Under the pieces are notes generated by a model that did not search any database, was not told the DNA's origin, and saw only the letters and a program-made list of their open reading frames with translations. Positions 28,951-38,048 of a stretch of DNA of 64,000 nt are shown one piece after another. Origin of the DNA: Pseudacidovorax sp. RU35E. Its GTDB lineage: Bacteria; Pseudomonadota; Gammaproteobacteria; Burkholderiales; Burkholderiaceae_C. The DNA is taken from positions 62,001 to 126,000 of the forward strand of contig NZ_FTMY01000005.1 in assembly GCF_900156165.1 (NCBI RefSeq), written 5' to 3'. Numbering within the stretch: position 1 is the stretch's first letter; every line of letters starts with the position of its first letter. The translations under genes and the position numbers were made by a program.

Positions 28951-29676
28951 TCAGCCTGCCACGGCCAGCAGGTGCATCAGAGCCGCCAGGGGAGCCGTCT
29001 CGGCGCGCAGGATCCGCGAACCCAGCGTCGTCAGCACGAAGCCGCTGGCACGGGCCCGGGCTTGTTCCTGCGGGTTGAGTCCGCCTTCCGGGCCGCTGAG
29101 AAAGACCGCAGTGCCGCCTGCCGGCGTGCCGCGGCCCAGCGGCTGGGCCTCGTCGCCAAAGCCCAGCACATGGCGGGCGGCCGGGGCGTCCGGGCTCAGG
29201 CTGTCCAGCCAGGTGCCCAGGTCTCGCACGGGATGCACCGTGGGCACGCGGTTGCGTCCGCACTGTTCGCAGGCAGCCACGGCCACGGCCTGCCAGTGGT
29301 CCTGCTTCTTCTGAGCCCGCTCGCCGGACAGGCGCAGCACGCCGTGGGCCGTCTGCAGCGGCTGGATGCTGGCCGCGCCGAGTTCGGTGGCTTTCTCGAC
29401 GAGCCAGTCCATGCGGTCGTTGGCGGGCATGCCCACCGCCAGGTGCACCGCCAGCGGTGCCTCGCGCTCGACCGCGTGGTGCGTGCCCACACGCACGTCG
29501 ACGTCGCTGCGGCCCATGCGCTCGACCGTGGCCTCGAACTCTCCGCCGCGGCCGTCGAACAGGGTGATGCCGTCGCCCGGCTGTAGCCGCAGCACCTGCA
29601 CATGGCGGGCGGCGCCGGGCGGCAGACCCAGCGACTGGCCGCTGGCCAGAGGCGTGGCGCAATGGATGCGTGGCAT
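28951..29676 (-). CDS. rsmE: 16S rRNA (uracil1498-N3)-methyltransferase
   Basis: This 241-aa SPOUT methyltransferase has an N-terminal PUA-like part with HVLQ-type context (HVQVLRLQPGD). The knot region is visible as VEKATELGAASIQPL, VAACEQCGRNRVP and FLSGPEGGLNPQE, then LGSRILRAETAPL near the end. It methylates 16S rRNA at U1498. Its ATG overlaps the mnmA stop by one base, so the two RNA-modification genes form a unit. Confidence 0.96.
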   Translation of the reverse strand: MPRIHCATPLASGQSLGLPPGAARHVQVLRLQPGDGITLFDGRGGEFEATVERMGRSDVDVRVGTHHAVEREAPLAVHLAVGMPANDRMDWLVEKATELGAASIQPLQTAHGVLRLSGERAQKKQDHWQAVAVAACEQCGRNRVPTVHPVRDLGTWLDSLSPDAPAARHVLGFGDEAQPLGRGTPAGGTAVFLSGPEGGLNPQEQARARASGFVLTTLGSRILRAETAPLAALMHLLAVAG

Positions 29677-30836
29677 CAGCGGGTGCCCTCTGCCGCGTCG
29701 ATCACGCCGCCGCCCAGGCAGATGTCGCCGTCGTACAGCACGGCCGACTGGCCGGGCGTGACGGCCCACTGCGGCTGCGGAAACACCAGCTGGAAGCGGG
29801 CCTCGGGCAGGGCCTGCAGCAGCGCAGGCGAATCGGCCTGGCGGTAGCGTGTCTTGCTGCCATAGGTGCCGGCCGCGGGCGGCGCGCCCGCCACCCAGCT
29901 CGCGTCGGCCGCCAGCAGGGCGCGTGACTGCAGCCAGGGATGGTCATGGCCCTGCACGACCCAGAGCGTGTTGGCGTCCACGTCCTTGCGGGCGACGAAC
30001 CAGGGCGCGTGCTCGCCGCCGCCGCGCTGCGCACCTTTCTCCTTGATGCCGCCGATGCCCAGGCCCTGGCGCTGGCCCAGCGTGTAGAAGGACAGCCCGT
30101 GGTGCTCGCCCAGCCTGCGGCCGCGCTCGTCCTTGATCGGGCCGGGCGCCTTGCTGATGTAGCGGTTGAGGAACTCGCGGAAGGGGCGTTCGCCGATGAA
30201 GCAGATGCCGGTCGAGTCCTTCTTGGCCGCCACCGGCAGGCCGATGTCGGTGGCGATCTGCCGCACCTGCGTCTTGTGCAGCTCGCCCACCGGGAACAGC
30301 GCCTTCGACAGTTGCGTCTGGTTCAGGCGGTGCAGGAAGTAGCTCTGGTCCTTGGCCGGGTCCAGGCCCTTGAGCAGCTCGTAGCGGGCCGAGTCGGGCA
30401 CCGGCTCGCCGGCGGCGAAGGGCCGGCCCGTGGCGGCATCGACGGCGCGCACGCGGGCGTAGTGGCCTGTCGCGATCTTCTCGGCGCCCAGGCGCATCGC
30501 GTGGTCGAGGAAGGCCTTGAACTTGATCTCGGCGTTGCACAGCACGTCGGGGTTGGGCGTGCGGCCGGCCTGGTACTCGCGCAGGAACTCGGCGAAGACG
30601 CGGTCCTTGTAATCGGCGGCGAAGTTGACGTGCTCGATCTCGATGCCCAGCACGTCGGCCACGCTGGCCGCGTCCACGAAGTCGACGTTCGACGAGCAGT
30701 ATTCGCTGTCGTCGTCGTCTTCCCAGTTCTTCATGAAGATGCCGACGACCTCGTGGCCCTGCTGCTTGAGCAGGTGCGCCGTCACGGCCGAGTCCACGCC
30801 GCCCGACAGCCCGACGACGATCCGATGTTTGGTCAT
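29676..30836 (-). CDS. mnmA: tRNA-specific 2-thiouridylase MnmA
   Basis: This 386-aa enzyme thiolates U34 of tRNA Lys, Glu and Gln. The PP-loop is [17 protein letters not shown] at the N-terminus. The catalytic cysteines lie in [12 protein letters not shown] and [13 protein letters not shown]-terminal beta-barrel domains are present. It is upstream of rsmE. The MnmE gene in this window acts on the same tRNA position (the wobble uridine C5 group). Confidence 0.97.
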   Translation of the reverse strand: MTKHRIVVGLSGGVDSAVTAHLLKQQGHEVVGIFMKNWEDDDDSEYCSSNVDFVDAASVADVLGIEIEHVNFAADYKDRVFAEFLREYQAGRTPNPDVLCNAEIKFKAFLDHAMRLGAEKIATGHYARVRAVDAATGRPFAAGEPVPDSARYELLKGLDPAKDQSYFLHRLNQTQLSKALFPVGELHKTQVRQIATDIGLPVAAKKDSTGICFIGERPFREFLNRYISKAPGPIKDERGRRLGEHHGLSFYTLGQRQGLGIGGIKEKGAQRGGGEHAPWFVARKDVDANTLWVVQGHDHPWLQSRALLAADASWVAGAPPAAGTYGSKTRYRQADSPALLQALPEARFQLVFPQPQWAVTPGQSAVLYDGDICLGGGVIDAAEGTR

Positions 30837-30890
30837 CCGGCGATTGTCCCTTGGCCGCGGTGGGCGCTGCCCGGGCGGGGACTCGCGCGA

Positions 30891-32744
30891 CTAGGCTGGC
30901 GGCTTTCCGGCCAGCCAGCGCGCATAGGCCTCGGGGTAGACCGCGCGCAGGCGCACGACGTGGAACTGTGCTTCCTGCTCCAGCCCCAGCATGCCCGCGC
31001 TGTCGATCAGCTTGACCACCACGCGCGGCTCGGGCGAGAAGGCCAGTGTGGCCTGGGCGAGTGCATGGACGCGGGCGGCGGTCTGGGGCGTCAAGGGCGT
31101 CAGTGCCAGCTCTGCAAAGCGCACCTGTCGGGCAAAGAGCCAGTCGCTGCCGTCAGGGTCCAGCCGGGCCAGCGGATCGTCCTGCCAGCCGGCGAGCCGT
31201 CCGGCAGCCGGAAGAAAGGGCTGGCTCACGCGCACATAGCTCCAGCCGGCGTAGCCCACGGCAGCCAGGATGGCCGTCGCCATCAGCCGGGCGGCCAGGC
31301 GTGCACGGGCCTCGCGGGCCTGGGCAGCTTCCTGCGTCTCGGTGCCGTCCGCTGGGGCGCGCGTCGGTCGCCACGGCCACAGCATGCCGAGACACAGTCC
31401 GAACACGAGCTGGAAGGGGCCGTACCACAGCGGGTACTCGACCAGGCTGTGCAGCCCGATCATGCCCAGCACACTCCAGGCCATCAGCCGGGTCGGATCG
31501 CGCTCCTGCCAGGGCCGTGCGGCCAGCACCATCCACAGGAAGGCGCCGCAGATCAGCACCGCCGCCGGTATGCCCAGCTCCACCGCCAGATGCAGGGGCA
31601 GGTTGTGCGCGTTGTCCAGGATCTCGACGAAGCGCGGCCCCGGGTACTCGGCCAGGTAATGCGCCAGGCTGAGCTGGCCCCAGCCCCAGCCCGTCCAGGG
31701 ACGCTCGCCGATCAGCCAGAGCACGTTGCTCCACAGCAGCATGCGGCTGTGGCCCGGTGGCGCGCCGTCGCGCAGGCGGGTGAGCATGCCCTCGACGTCG
31801 GCGCCTGCGCTGCCGCCGCCTGCGTGAATGGATGCGACCGTGACGGCCGACCAAGGCAGTGCCCAGGCAAGCAGGGCGTACAGCGCCAGGGCGCCCAGCA
31901 GCCAGCCCGGATGTGGGAGCAGCGATGGCTGTGTGGCCGGCGGCAACGCTGTCGCGCCGGCATTGAGGCGCCGCTCGCGCCAGCCCATCCACCCCGCGGC
32001 CGCAACGATCACGATCAATTGCAAAAGCCCGGTGCGCGACGTCGAAGCAGCCAGACCGGCGATCAGCAGCGCGCCTGCTGCAAGCAATCCTTGGCGGCCT
32101 CGCATGCCTGCCCGGCCGTACATCCAGAGCAGCGCCACGAGGGCCATGCTCAACAGCGTGGCGAACTGGTTGCGTTGGCGGAGGTTGCCGTAGGCCATGC
32201 CGATGGGCTCCAAGGGCACGGCAACCCAGGGGTGCAGCAGTGCGGCAACGCCGTGGTACTGGGCAAGTCCGATGACTGCACTCAGAAGACCGGCCATCAA
32301 AAGACCGGTGGCCAGAACCTTGGGGCCGGCTGCAACTCGTTTCTGCGCCCGCTGCGCGGCGCCTGCCGCAGCCGAAAGTGCAGTCATGCCGATGACGGCA
32401 ACGGCGAGCGCTGCCGGGCGGGACACCGACTCACTCGGTGATGTCGTCGCCTGCAAGACCAGCACCGCGGCAGTCATCGCGAGCAAGGCCTGCGCGGCCG
32501 TGAGCGTCCAACCGCCGCCCAGAACGATCAGCAGACCTGCCACGGCCGCAGCGCTCGAGAACTGTTGCCATGCCGAAATGCTCGGCATCGACGGCCATCC
32601 GACCAGGAAGGGCAAGCCGACGCAGATGATGGCCGCAAACCGCCGAGCCGCGTCGTGCCTGGCACGCCTCGGATCTCGCTCGACCGGATCTTGTTCAGCC
32701 CCCCACCGTGGCGAGTCTTGCACCTGGGCTGTCAATCCTTCCAT
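30891..32744 (-). CDS. Wzy/PglL-type O-oligosaccharyltransferase or O-antigen ligase
   Basis: This integral membrane protein of about 617 aa has 11-13 hydrophobic helices and a large periplasmic loop (around WGWGQLSLAHYLAEYPG). Motifs include STSRTGLLQL (Wzy_C type) and ILDNAHNLPLHLAVELGIPA, which carries the conserved HN-type residues of the family. The soluble C-terminal tail after the last helix resembles the Wzy_C_2 domain of PglL/TfpO enzymes. The start at 32744 (MEGLTAQ) overlaps the preceding glycosyltransferase gene by 13 nt. Its place downstream of pilA suggests a pilin O-OTase, though an LPS ligase cannot be excluded. Confidence 0.82.
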   Translation of the reverse strand: MEGLTAQVQDSPRWGAEQDPVERDPRRARHDAARRFAAIICVGLPFLVGWPSMPSISAWQQFSSAAAVAGLLIVLGGGWTLTAAQALLAMTAAVLVLQATTSPSESVSRPAALAVAVIGMTALSAAAGAAQRAQKRVAAGPKVLATGLLMAGLLSAVIGLAQYHGVAALLHPWVAVPLEPIGMAYGNLRQRNQFATLLSMALVALLWMYGRAGMRGRQGLLAAGALLIAGLAASTSRTGLLQLIVIVAAAGWMGWRERRLNAGATALPPATQPSLLPHPGWLLGALALYALLAWALPWSAVTVASIHAGGGSAGADVEGMLTRLRDGAPPGHSRMLLWSNVLWLIGERPWTGWGWGQLSLAHYLAEYPGPRFVEILDNAHNLPLHLAVELGIPAAVLICGAFLWMVLAARPWQERDPTRLMAWSVLGMIGLHSLVEYPLWYGPFQLVFGLCLGMLWPWRPTRAPADGTETQEAAQAREARARLAARLMATAILAAVGYAGWSYVRVSQPFLPAAGRLAGWQDDPLARLDPDGSDWLFARQVRFAELALTPLTPQTAARVHALAQATLAFSPEPRVVVKLIDSAGMLGLEQEAQFHVVRLRAVYPEAYARWLAGKPPA

Positions 32745-33457
32745 TTCGCCAGATATCGTTCCTTGCCGGAGTGCCAGGATGGCGAGCCGAACAGACCGGA
32801 ACTGGCGTGAAAGATGCGCAAAGGCCAGGTGCCCAACCGGAGGCCGTTGGCGCGGGCCTGCCGACACAGATCCATGTCGTAGAAGTGGAAGGCGAATTGC
32901 TCATCGAAGCGGACGTTGCCGCGCTGGAGCACCCGGGATCTCGCAGCCAGCAGAACACCATCGAGCAACTCGCAAGGAGCGGGCGCGGCGCCGTAGTCCA
33001 ACAGCTTCGGCGCTCGAAGCGATTCGCACAATACCGCGCCAGAGAGATTGGGAAAGTCCCAGGTGAATTCGTTGTCTGGTGTCGGAATGAAGGGCCATGC
33101 GGTTTGACCTGGAACTCGCCGACGGTTGCCTGCAATGCCCACGAGGTCGAAGCGACGCAGTGCAGTGACGAGTTGCGCCGCGAAATCGCTTTGTTCGATC
33201 CATACGTCGTCGTGCACGAACACCAGAATATCCTGGGGTTGCGCTTGATCGATGACCGCGTTGAAGAGTCCTGGCAACCCCTGCTGATTGGAGAAAAAAA
33301 TCCGACGGCGGTATCGGGGATGATTGTTCAGCCAGCGGCCGAGCAGAGATTGAGAATAGAAGCTCTGCTCATCCAGCCGCGTGGCGCAAACCAGAAGCAG
33401 ATTGGCCAGTGATGCGCGCCGCTCCGTCAGCAGCTTTCTGAGGATCGACACCAGCAT
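32732..33457 (-). CDS. GT-A-fold glycosyltransferase
   Basis: This 241-aa protein resembles small family-2-like glycosyltransferases. The sugar-nucleotide part contains DILVFVHDDVWI, where HDD supplies the metal/nucleotide acidic pair. It continues LVTALRRFDLVGIAGN and CELLDGVLLAA, then FDEQFAFHFYDMDLCRQARANG. It is cytoplasmic, with no membrane helix. The C-terminal domain of the large OGT-like protein two genes upstream shares this pattern. It ends inside the start of the oligosaccharyltransferase gene, so the two are coupled. Confidence 0.8.
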   Translation of the reverse strand: MLVSILRKLLTERRASLANLLLVCATRLDEQSFYSQSLLGRWLNNHPRYRRRIFFSNQQGLPGLFNAVIDQAQPQDILVFVHDDVWIEQSDFAAQLVTALRRFDLVGIAGNRRRVPGQTAWPFIPTPDNEFTWDFPNLSGAVLCESLRAPKLLDYGAAPAPCELLDGVLLAARSRVLQRGNVRFDEQFAFHFYDMDLCRQARANGLRLGTWPLRIFHASSGLFGSPSWHSGKERYLAKWKD

Positions 33458-33460
33458 TCG

Positions 33461-34150
33461 TCAAGTCTCCGCTGCGGTCTTTCGGGCAACGATGACGTAT
33501 TGCACCACCTGCGCTTCGTCCATGAACTCGTCGTAGCTCGTGCCGAGATAGTCGCAGACCGGCTCGAAAAACTCCAGGAACTCGACGATCCTGTCGTCCG
33601 CGAGTTTGCGATACACCACCTTGTCGATGGCAAAGCCGGCCTTTGCGATCATCTGGATCATGTCGGTGCGGGTAAACCACCGCAAATGGGTGCGGTCGAA
33701 GATGCCGGCCTCCTGACGTGGCCAACTGCCTTTCAGAAGCTGGAGCATGACCTCCCAATTCCGCACATTGGGTATGCACGCCAGGAGGGTGCCCGAGGGC
33801 TTCAACGAGCTATGGATTCCGGCAAGCGCGCGCTCTGGCTCGACCAGGTGTTCCAGCACATCGCCCACCACCCAGCAATCGAAGCTGCCGTCCTGCAAGG
33901 TACGCAGTTGCGGGTGCTGTGACCAGTCGTCTACCCGGTTCAGGTCCGCGCAGATGGACTGGTCGAGCCACGGGGCCGCAGCAGCCAATGGCCCCTGGGC
34001 CACGTCGACTCCCACATAGCGTTCCGGCGCGTAGGTTTCGCGCACGGCGCGGGCGAACTGGCCGGCGCCACACCCCAATTCACCGAGGTGCTTCATCTGC
34101 GCCGTGACTTGCTCGAAGAGCGTGGGGTTGACGTTGTCGTAGTAGCTCAT
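33461..34150 (-). CDS. SAM-dependent methyltransferase
   Basis: This 229-aa class I methyltransferase has the SAM motif HLGELGCGAGQFARAV, an acidic strand end VGVDVAQ and the motif II-like WVVGDVLEHLVEPERAL. It begins MSYYDNVNPTLFEQV, a start seen in methyltransferases of glycan clusters. It lies 7 nt after the OGT-like gene and 3 nt before the glycosyltransferase, so it is surely cotranscribed. It may methylate a glycan sugar (inference). Confidence 0.85.
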   Translation of the reverse strand: MSYYDNVNPTLFEQVTAQMKHLGELGCGAGQFARAVRETYAPERYVGVDVAQGPLAAAAPWLDQSICADLNRVDDWSQHPQLRTLQDGSFDCWVVGDVLEHLVEPERALAGIHSSLKPSGTLLACIPNVRNWEVMLQLLKGSWPRQEAGIFDRTHLRWFTRTDMIQMIAKAGFAIDKVVYRKLADDRIVEFLEFFEPVCDYLGTSYDEFMDEAQVVQYVIVARKTAAET

Positions 34151-34157
34151 GGCTGCA

Positions 34158-37082
34158 TCAATGGGATTGCAGAAGACGCTGAAGCCGGGCCGCCAGCGCA
34201 CCCTGCGACATGGGAATCACCTGCCCGCTTTCGATCGGCTCCTGCAGGCGCAGCGGGTCGAAATCCATCCGTTCGCACAGATGCAGTCGGGCCTGGCCAA
34301 GTTGCTCATCGGGCAACTCGACGCGCCAGTCGAGGCAAACGCCCAGCGCGTCGTGGACGGCCAGGCGTGCGCCGGCACTGGCGGCCCTCCAGGAAAAGAA
34401 TTCCTCCATCAGCGTCTGGCCATCGCTCAACAACGGGTCCCACCAATCGACGCAGTCGAAGCGGCCGAGACTGGCCATGTCCATCGCGATGAATGCGCCG
34501 CCGACGACATTGATCTGCGGCTTGTCGTCGTGCGCGTCCACCGGCATGTGGTGGAGTTCGTACCAGTCGGGCTTTTCTCCCGATGGCTCGATCACCGAGC
34601 CGAACATTCGGTCCAGCTTCCAGTCGACCCGCGACCACGCCGATGCGCCCACGATTCCCACGATGTCGGCGGACACCAGTGCCTCCAGGACGCGGGGGAG
34701 CAGGTCGGGCGCAAAAAACCGGACGTTGGGATGGACGATGACGATCACGTCCTCGCAGCGCTCTCGGTGCAGCCTCTGAAGGAGGGCCGGCCGATCGACC
34801 GGCAGGACTTGATGGATCGACAGCGTCACGCCTGCTGGAACGTCGATCACGGACAGCGCTTGTTGGACGTCGTCGAAGGCAAGGGCGGCGGCCGTGGGGA
34901 CGATCAACTGCACGTGCCTTGGCCCGCTGCCCGACTGAGCCGCTGTCGCCGTTTCGCTTGCCGGGTCAAGTTCGACCCTGGCAGCCCCACGCACCATTGC
35001 GGTCTGCAGGGCCTGCACAGCATTGGATTGCAATTCGGCCAAGCGCGCCGAGGCCGACAGCGCCTCTTGTCGCTGGCCGTCCAGCAGCAAGTACTTGGCA
35101 CGATGGAAGAGCAGGTCGAACACCTGGTGAGGTGCTGCGTTCTGCACCTGCTTCGCCAAGTAATCTGCAGCGGCGCCAAAGGCCTGGGAGGCCGCCAGGC
35201 GCTGGGTGAAGAGGATATGCGCGCGAACCGAGCCTGGATACTCATGCAGGCAGTAGTCGACGATGCGCTGGGCCGCAGGGAAATTGCCGTAGCGGTAGAC
35301 GTGGTGTGCACGGCGCAGCAGCTCCTGCTCCGGCAACGGTGCGACGCGCACGGGCGGTTGCTCGCGCACTGGAGGCAGGGTCAGGTGCTGCAGGAACAAA
35401 TCCTCGACCTGTCTGGCGAACATGACGCCGTTTCCGAGCGGCGTCGTCTTGTAAAGCGCGCGAGCATCGGCCTTGAACTGCCGCAGACGTGCTGGATCCC
35501 TGGCCAGAGCGACCGCTGCGTCGACATATGCCGGCCAGGAGTCGACGGCCAGCTCCGGCGCCCCAAGGCAGCGAAGCATCGATCGGCCCATACGCGAGGC
35601 GGTGGCCTCTCCGCTGAGGGAAACGAGCGGCGTGCCCATGTAGGTGGCGAAGCAGCTGGTGGTCCCTCCATTGAACGGAAAGGTATCCAGCACGATGTCG
35701 ATCTGGTCGTATGCCAAAAACAGGTCCCGGGGGCCGGTCGGGAGCGCAATGTCGACACGTTCGGCGTCGATGCCGCAGCTGTGGAGGCGCGCGACGAACT
35801 GGTCACGGCACAGCGGATCGGCGAAATTGACGGCGCGTACCTGGAGCCTGCTTCCAGGTGCGGCGTCGAGGACCGCCTTCCATGCGGCAAGAACCGGCTC
35901 CGTGATCTTGCCCAGATTGCCGACGCAGCCGAAAGTCACGAAGCCGTTGCGTTCGCTGGGCGGAGGTCCAGGCAGTGGAATGTCTTCCAGCGGGTCGAAA
36001 CACCAGAACGAAAACGGCAGCACCGCGAGCGCTTCGGTATGGAACTCGCCGCTGCGGGCATGGGCAATGGCGGGATCGGCCAGTTTGATGTCGATGGTGT
36101 CCAGCCCCGTGGTCGGCGGGTAGCCGATTCCGGTCACCTGCAAAGGAGCCAGTCGCGCCTGGAACAGATTCAGACGGTTGGTGGACGTGTGACCCGCCAT
36201 GTCGACCAGCACGTCCAGCTCGCAGGCGCGGATCCTCTCAACCAACGCTTCGTCCGACAAGTCGGCGACTGGAAAAAAATGCTCGCTCCTGTCTTCGATC
36301 CTGCTGGTTTCTTCGTCGCTTTGAAAGCTGTCGTGAAAGACGAAGATCTCGGCCCGTTGTTTGTCATGGCCCTCGAGCAGCGGTCTGAAGAAGAATCGGA
36401 CGGAATGGTTGCGAAGGTCTGGCGACCAGTAGCCGATTCGAATGCGGCGACCGTGCAGCGGTCGCGGGTTTTGAAATGCTGTGCCACCGTCCAGCAGTGC
36501 AGGCGCCGGCTTCTCCAGTGTTCGGGCCCAGAACAGGTGCTCCGCTGCGAGCCGCCGTTCATCGGCCTCTGCGTAGGTCGCTGTAAAAAGATAGGTATCA
36601 GCCGAACGGGCGGTGTCGAATGTGCCGAGCCAGGCGCGCAGCGAGTGCGCGCTGGCACTGCTCGCATCACCCCAGGTGAACAGCGTAGCGGCATAGGCGG
36701 CGTTGACGCCCGCCATCAGAGGGGCCTGGATCGCCGCCTTGTTGATGAGCGCCAGCGATTCTTCGCTCCTGCCGCGTGAGCGCAGCACATTGGCGTAGTT
36801 GACGACCGACGGCAGATGGGTGTCGTCGAGAGAGATCGCCTTATCGAAATAGATGGCCGACTCCGCGACCCGACCGAGCGTCACGAGACAGTAGCCGTAG
36901 TCGTTGAGGGCGTCGATGTCGTCCGGCACGAGCGCCAGATATTCCTCGAACTTCGTGCTGGCCTCGCGGATCTTGCCCTCGTTGTTGAGGCGGACCGCCT
37001 CGTGCTTGATCAGCGCCGCGTCCGGCTTTCGAACCGGCGAATTCGTCCGCTGAAAGAGGCGGCGCACCAACCCAGGCAGCAT
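34158..37082 (-). CDS. TPR-OGT (GT41/SPINDLY-like) protein fused to GT-A-like domain
   Basis: This 974-aa protein has several TPR-type helical repeats at about 25-150. A GT41 catalytic region spans 212-570: IGYWSPDLRNHSVRFFFRP, VDMAGHTSTNRL, GYPPTTGLD, FGCVGNLGKI and DTFPFNGGTTS with GTPLVSLSGEATASR, matching O-GlcNAc transferase and SPINDLY motifs. A second helical segment runs 590-680. The C-terminal region (about 690-950) has DVIVIVHPNVRF ... ADIVGIVGA, like the neighbouring small glycosyltransferase but with HPN in place of its HDD. Donor and acceptor sugars are unknown. It lies in the pilin glycosylation-type cluster. Confidence 0.85.
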   Translation of the reverse strand: MLPGLVRRLFQRTNSPVRKPDAALIKHEAVRLNNEGKIREASTKFEEYLALVPDDIDALNDYGYCLVTLGRVAESAIYFDKAISLDDTHLPSVVNYANVLRSRGRSEESLALINKAAIQAPLMAGVNAAYAATLFTWGDASSASAHSLRAWLGTFDTARSADTYLFTATYAEADERRLAAEHLFWARTLEKPAPALLDGGTAFQNPRPLHGRRIRIGYWSPDLRNHSVRFFFRPLLEGHDKQRAEIFVFHDSFQSDEETSRIEDRSEHFFPVADLSDEALVERIRACELDVLVDMAGHTSTNRLNLFQARLAPLQVTGIGYPPTTGLDTIDIKLADPAIAHARSGEFHTEALAVLPFSFWCFDPLEDIPLPGPPPSERNGFVTFGCVGNLGKITEPVLAAWKAVLDAAPGSRLQVRAVNFADPLCRDQFVARLHSCGIDAERVDIALPTGPRDLFLAYDQIDIVLDTFPFNGGTTSCFATYMGTPLVSLSGEATASRMGRSMLRCLGAPELAVDSWPAYVDAAVALARDPARLRQFKADARALYKTTPLGNGVMFARQVEDLFLQHLTLPPVREQPPVRVAPLPEQELLRRAHHVYRYGNFPAAQRIVDYCLHEYPGSVRAHILFTQRLAASQAFGAAADYLAKQVQNAAPHQVFDLLFHRAKYLLLDGQRQEALSASARLAELQSNAVQALQTAMVRGAARVELDPASETATAAQSGSGPRHVQLIVPTAAALAFDDVQQALSVIDVPAGVTLSIHQVLPVDRPALLQRLHRERCEDVIVIVHPNVRFFAPDLLPRVLEALVSADIVGIVGASAWSRVDWKLDRMFGSVIEPSGEKPDWYELHHMPVDAHDDKPQINVVGGAFIAMDMASLGRFDCVDWWDPLLSDGQTLMEEFFSWRAASAGARLAVHDALGVCLDWRVELPDEQLGQARLHLCERMDFDPLRLQEPIESGQVIPMSQGALAARLQRLLQSH

Positions 37083-37085
37083 CGA

Positions 37086-37418
37086 TCAATTCCCTCCACT
37101 CGGACGCTTGGCAACCTTGTTCAATTCGACGATCAAACCCTCGACGGCAATGTCGACGAAGTCTTTGGGATAGCCCGCGTCGACCATGCCCCACCGAAAT
37201 TTGTGGATGAGGACGATCCTTCGCAACCAACCGCGTTCGACATTTTTCTGCGACTCCGTCGCCAGCCGAAAGGCCTGCTCAAGCACGCGCGTGATCCGCG
37301 CCGCCGATAGCACCTGCCTGCGGTGCGTCATCGCGTCGGGCGAAATGCTCTTCTTGAGGGTGACGACCAGCAATTCCGCCAGTTGGCGTTCCGATTCGAA
37401 TGTGGACAGTTTCATCAA
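37086..37418 (-). CDS. conserved-looking small protein of unknown function
   Basis: This 110-aa protein is not recognised. It is rich in basic and hydrophobic helix-forming residues (LAELLVVTLKKSISPDAM, ITRVLEQAFRLATESQKNVERGWLRRIVLIHKF), has no Cys and no membrane segment. Two adjacent ATG codons (37418 and 37415) are possible starts. It sits 3 nt before the OGT-like gene and 13 nt beyond the pilA terminator, so it is the first gene of the glycosylation block. A role as an adaptor for the OGT-like protein is only a guess. Confidence 0.65.
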   Translation of the reverse strand: MMKLSTFESERQLAELLVVTLKKSISPDAMTHRRQVLSAARITRVLEQAFRLATESQKNVERGWLRRIVLIHKFRWGMVDAGYPKDFVDIAVEGLIVELNKVAKRPSGGN

Positions 37419-37430
37419 AGCTCGCGCAAT

Positions 37431-37453
37431 AAAAAAACCGGCCTGAGGCCGGT
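37431..37453 (-). terminator. strong terminator after pilA
   Basis: The stem ACCGGCC/GGCCGGT (37437-37443 with 37447-37453) with a 3-nt loop is followed on the minus strand by at least six U (complement of 37431-37436). It lies about 36 nt after the pilA stop and just before the 110-aa gene. Most pilA transcripts should end here, with some read-through into the glycosylation genes. Confidence 0.9.
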
Positions 37454-37488
37454 CTCGGTCCGAGAGGCGCGCAGGGCACCTCGATGGA

Positions 37489-37935
37489 TCAGCCGCGGCA
37501 GGACGAGGGCAGCCACTTGCTGGGGTTGCCGGAGCAGGTCCAGGTCAGCGTGCCAGCGCTGCTCTGAACCACAGGGGTCAGAGCCACCGTCACGGCCGCA
37601 CCGACCGACGACGTGGCGGCGGCGCCGGTGATGGTGATCACGCCGTTGCTGCTGACCGATGCGGTGTTGATGCGACCAACCTGTGCGATCGAGCAGCTCG
37701 TGGAGACGTCGGTCGGAATGGCGGAGCCGCCGCCGGCGGCTTGATAAGCCTCGGTGATGCAGGTGCGGCCAGCGCTGGCAGCCAGCACGAGCTCAGAAAC
37801 CTTTGCCCGCACCGTGTAGTCCTGATAAGCCGGCAGCGCCACCGCCGCCAGGATGCCGATGATCGCCACGACGATCATCAGTTCGATAAGGGTGAAGCCC
37901 TGCTGGGCGGCTCGGGCGATGCTGCGACGGTTCAT
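37489..37935 (-). CDS. pilA: type IV major pilin (prepilin)
   Basis: This 148-aa prepilin has a 13-residue leader [13 protein letters not shown] cleaved before Phe in [20 protein letters not shown], with Glu at position +5 of the mature protein. The C-terminal part has Cys residues ([27 protein letters not shown]) that can form the D-region disulfide loop. CTGGAG lies 8 nt before the ATG. A sigma-54 promoter is present upstream. The downstream glycosyltransferases and oligosaccharyltransferase suggest that this pilin is glycosylated. Confidence 0.95.
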   Translation of the reverse strand: MNRRSIARAAQQGFTLIELMIVVAIIGILAAVALPAYQDYTVRAKVSELVLAASAGRTCITEAYQAAGGGSAIPTDVSTSCSIAQVGRINTASVSSNGVITITGAAATSSVGAAVTVALTPVVQSSAGTLTWTCSGNPSKWLPSSCRG

Positions 37936-37990
37936 GGTCAGACTCCAGGTTGAAAGCAGTCCGGGAAACATCCCGGTCATGCCCGCTCTT

Positions 37991-38006
37991 TGCAGACCGC
38001 GTGCCA
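37991..38006 (-). promoter_or_regulatory. sigma-54 promoter of pilA
   Basis: On the minus strand the sequence reads TGGCACGCGGTCTGCA. It has the invariant GG and GC elements with the required 10 nt between them (consensus TGGCAC-N5-TTGCA). The start would lie near 37980, about 45 nt before the pilA ATG. RpoN/PilSR control is the established rule for pilA in related bacteria. Confidence 0.82.
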
Positions 38007-38048
38007 TCGTCGGCGATCGCCCGGATGCGTCCAAAAGTTCACAGTTGA

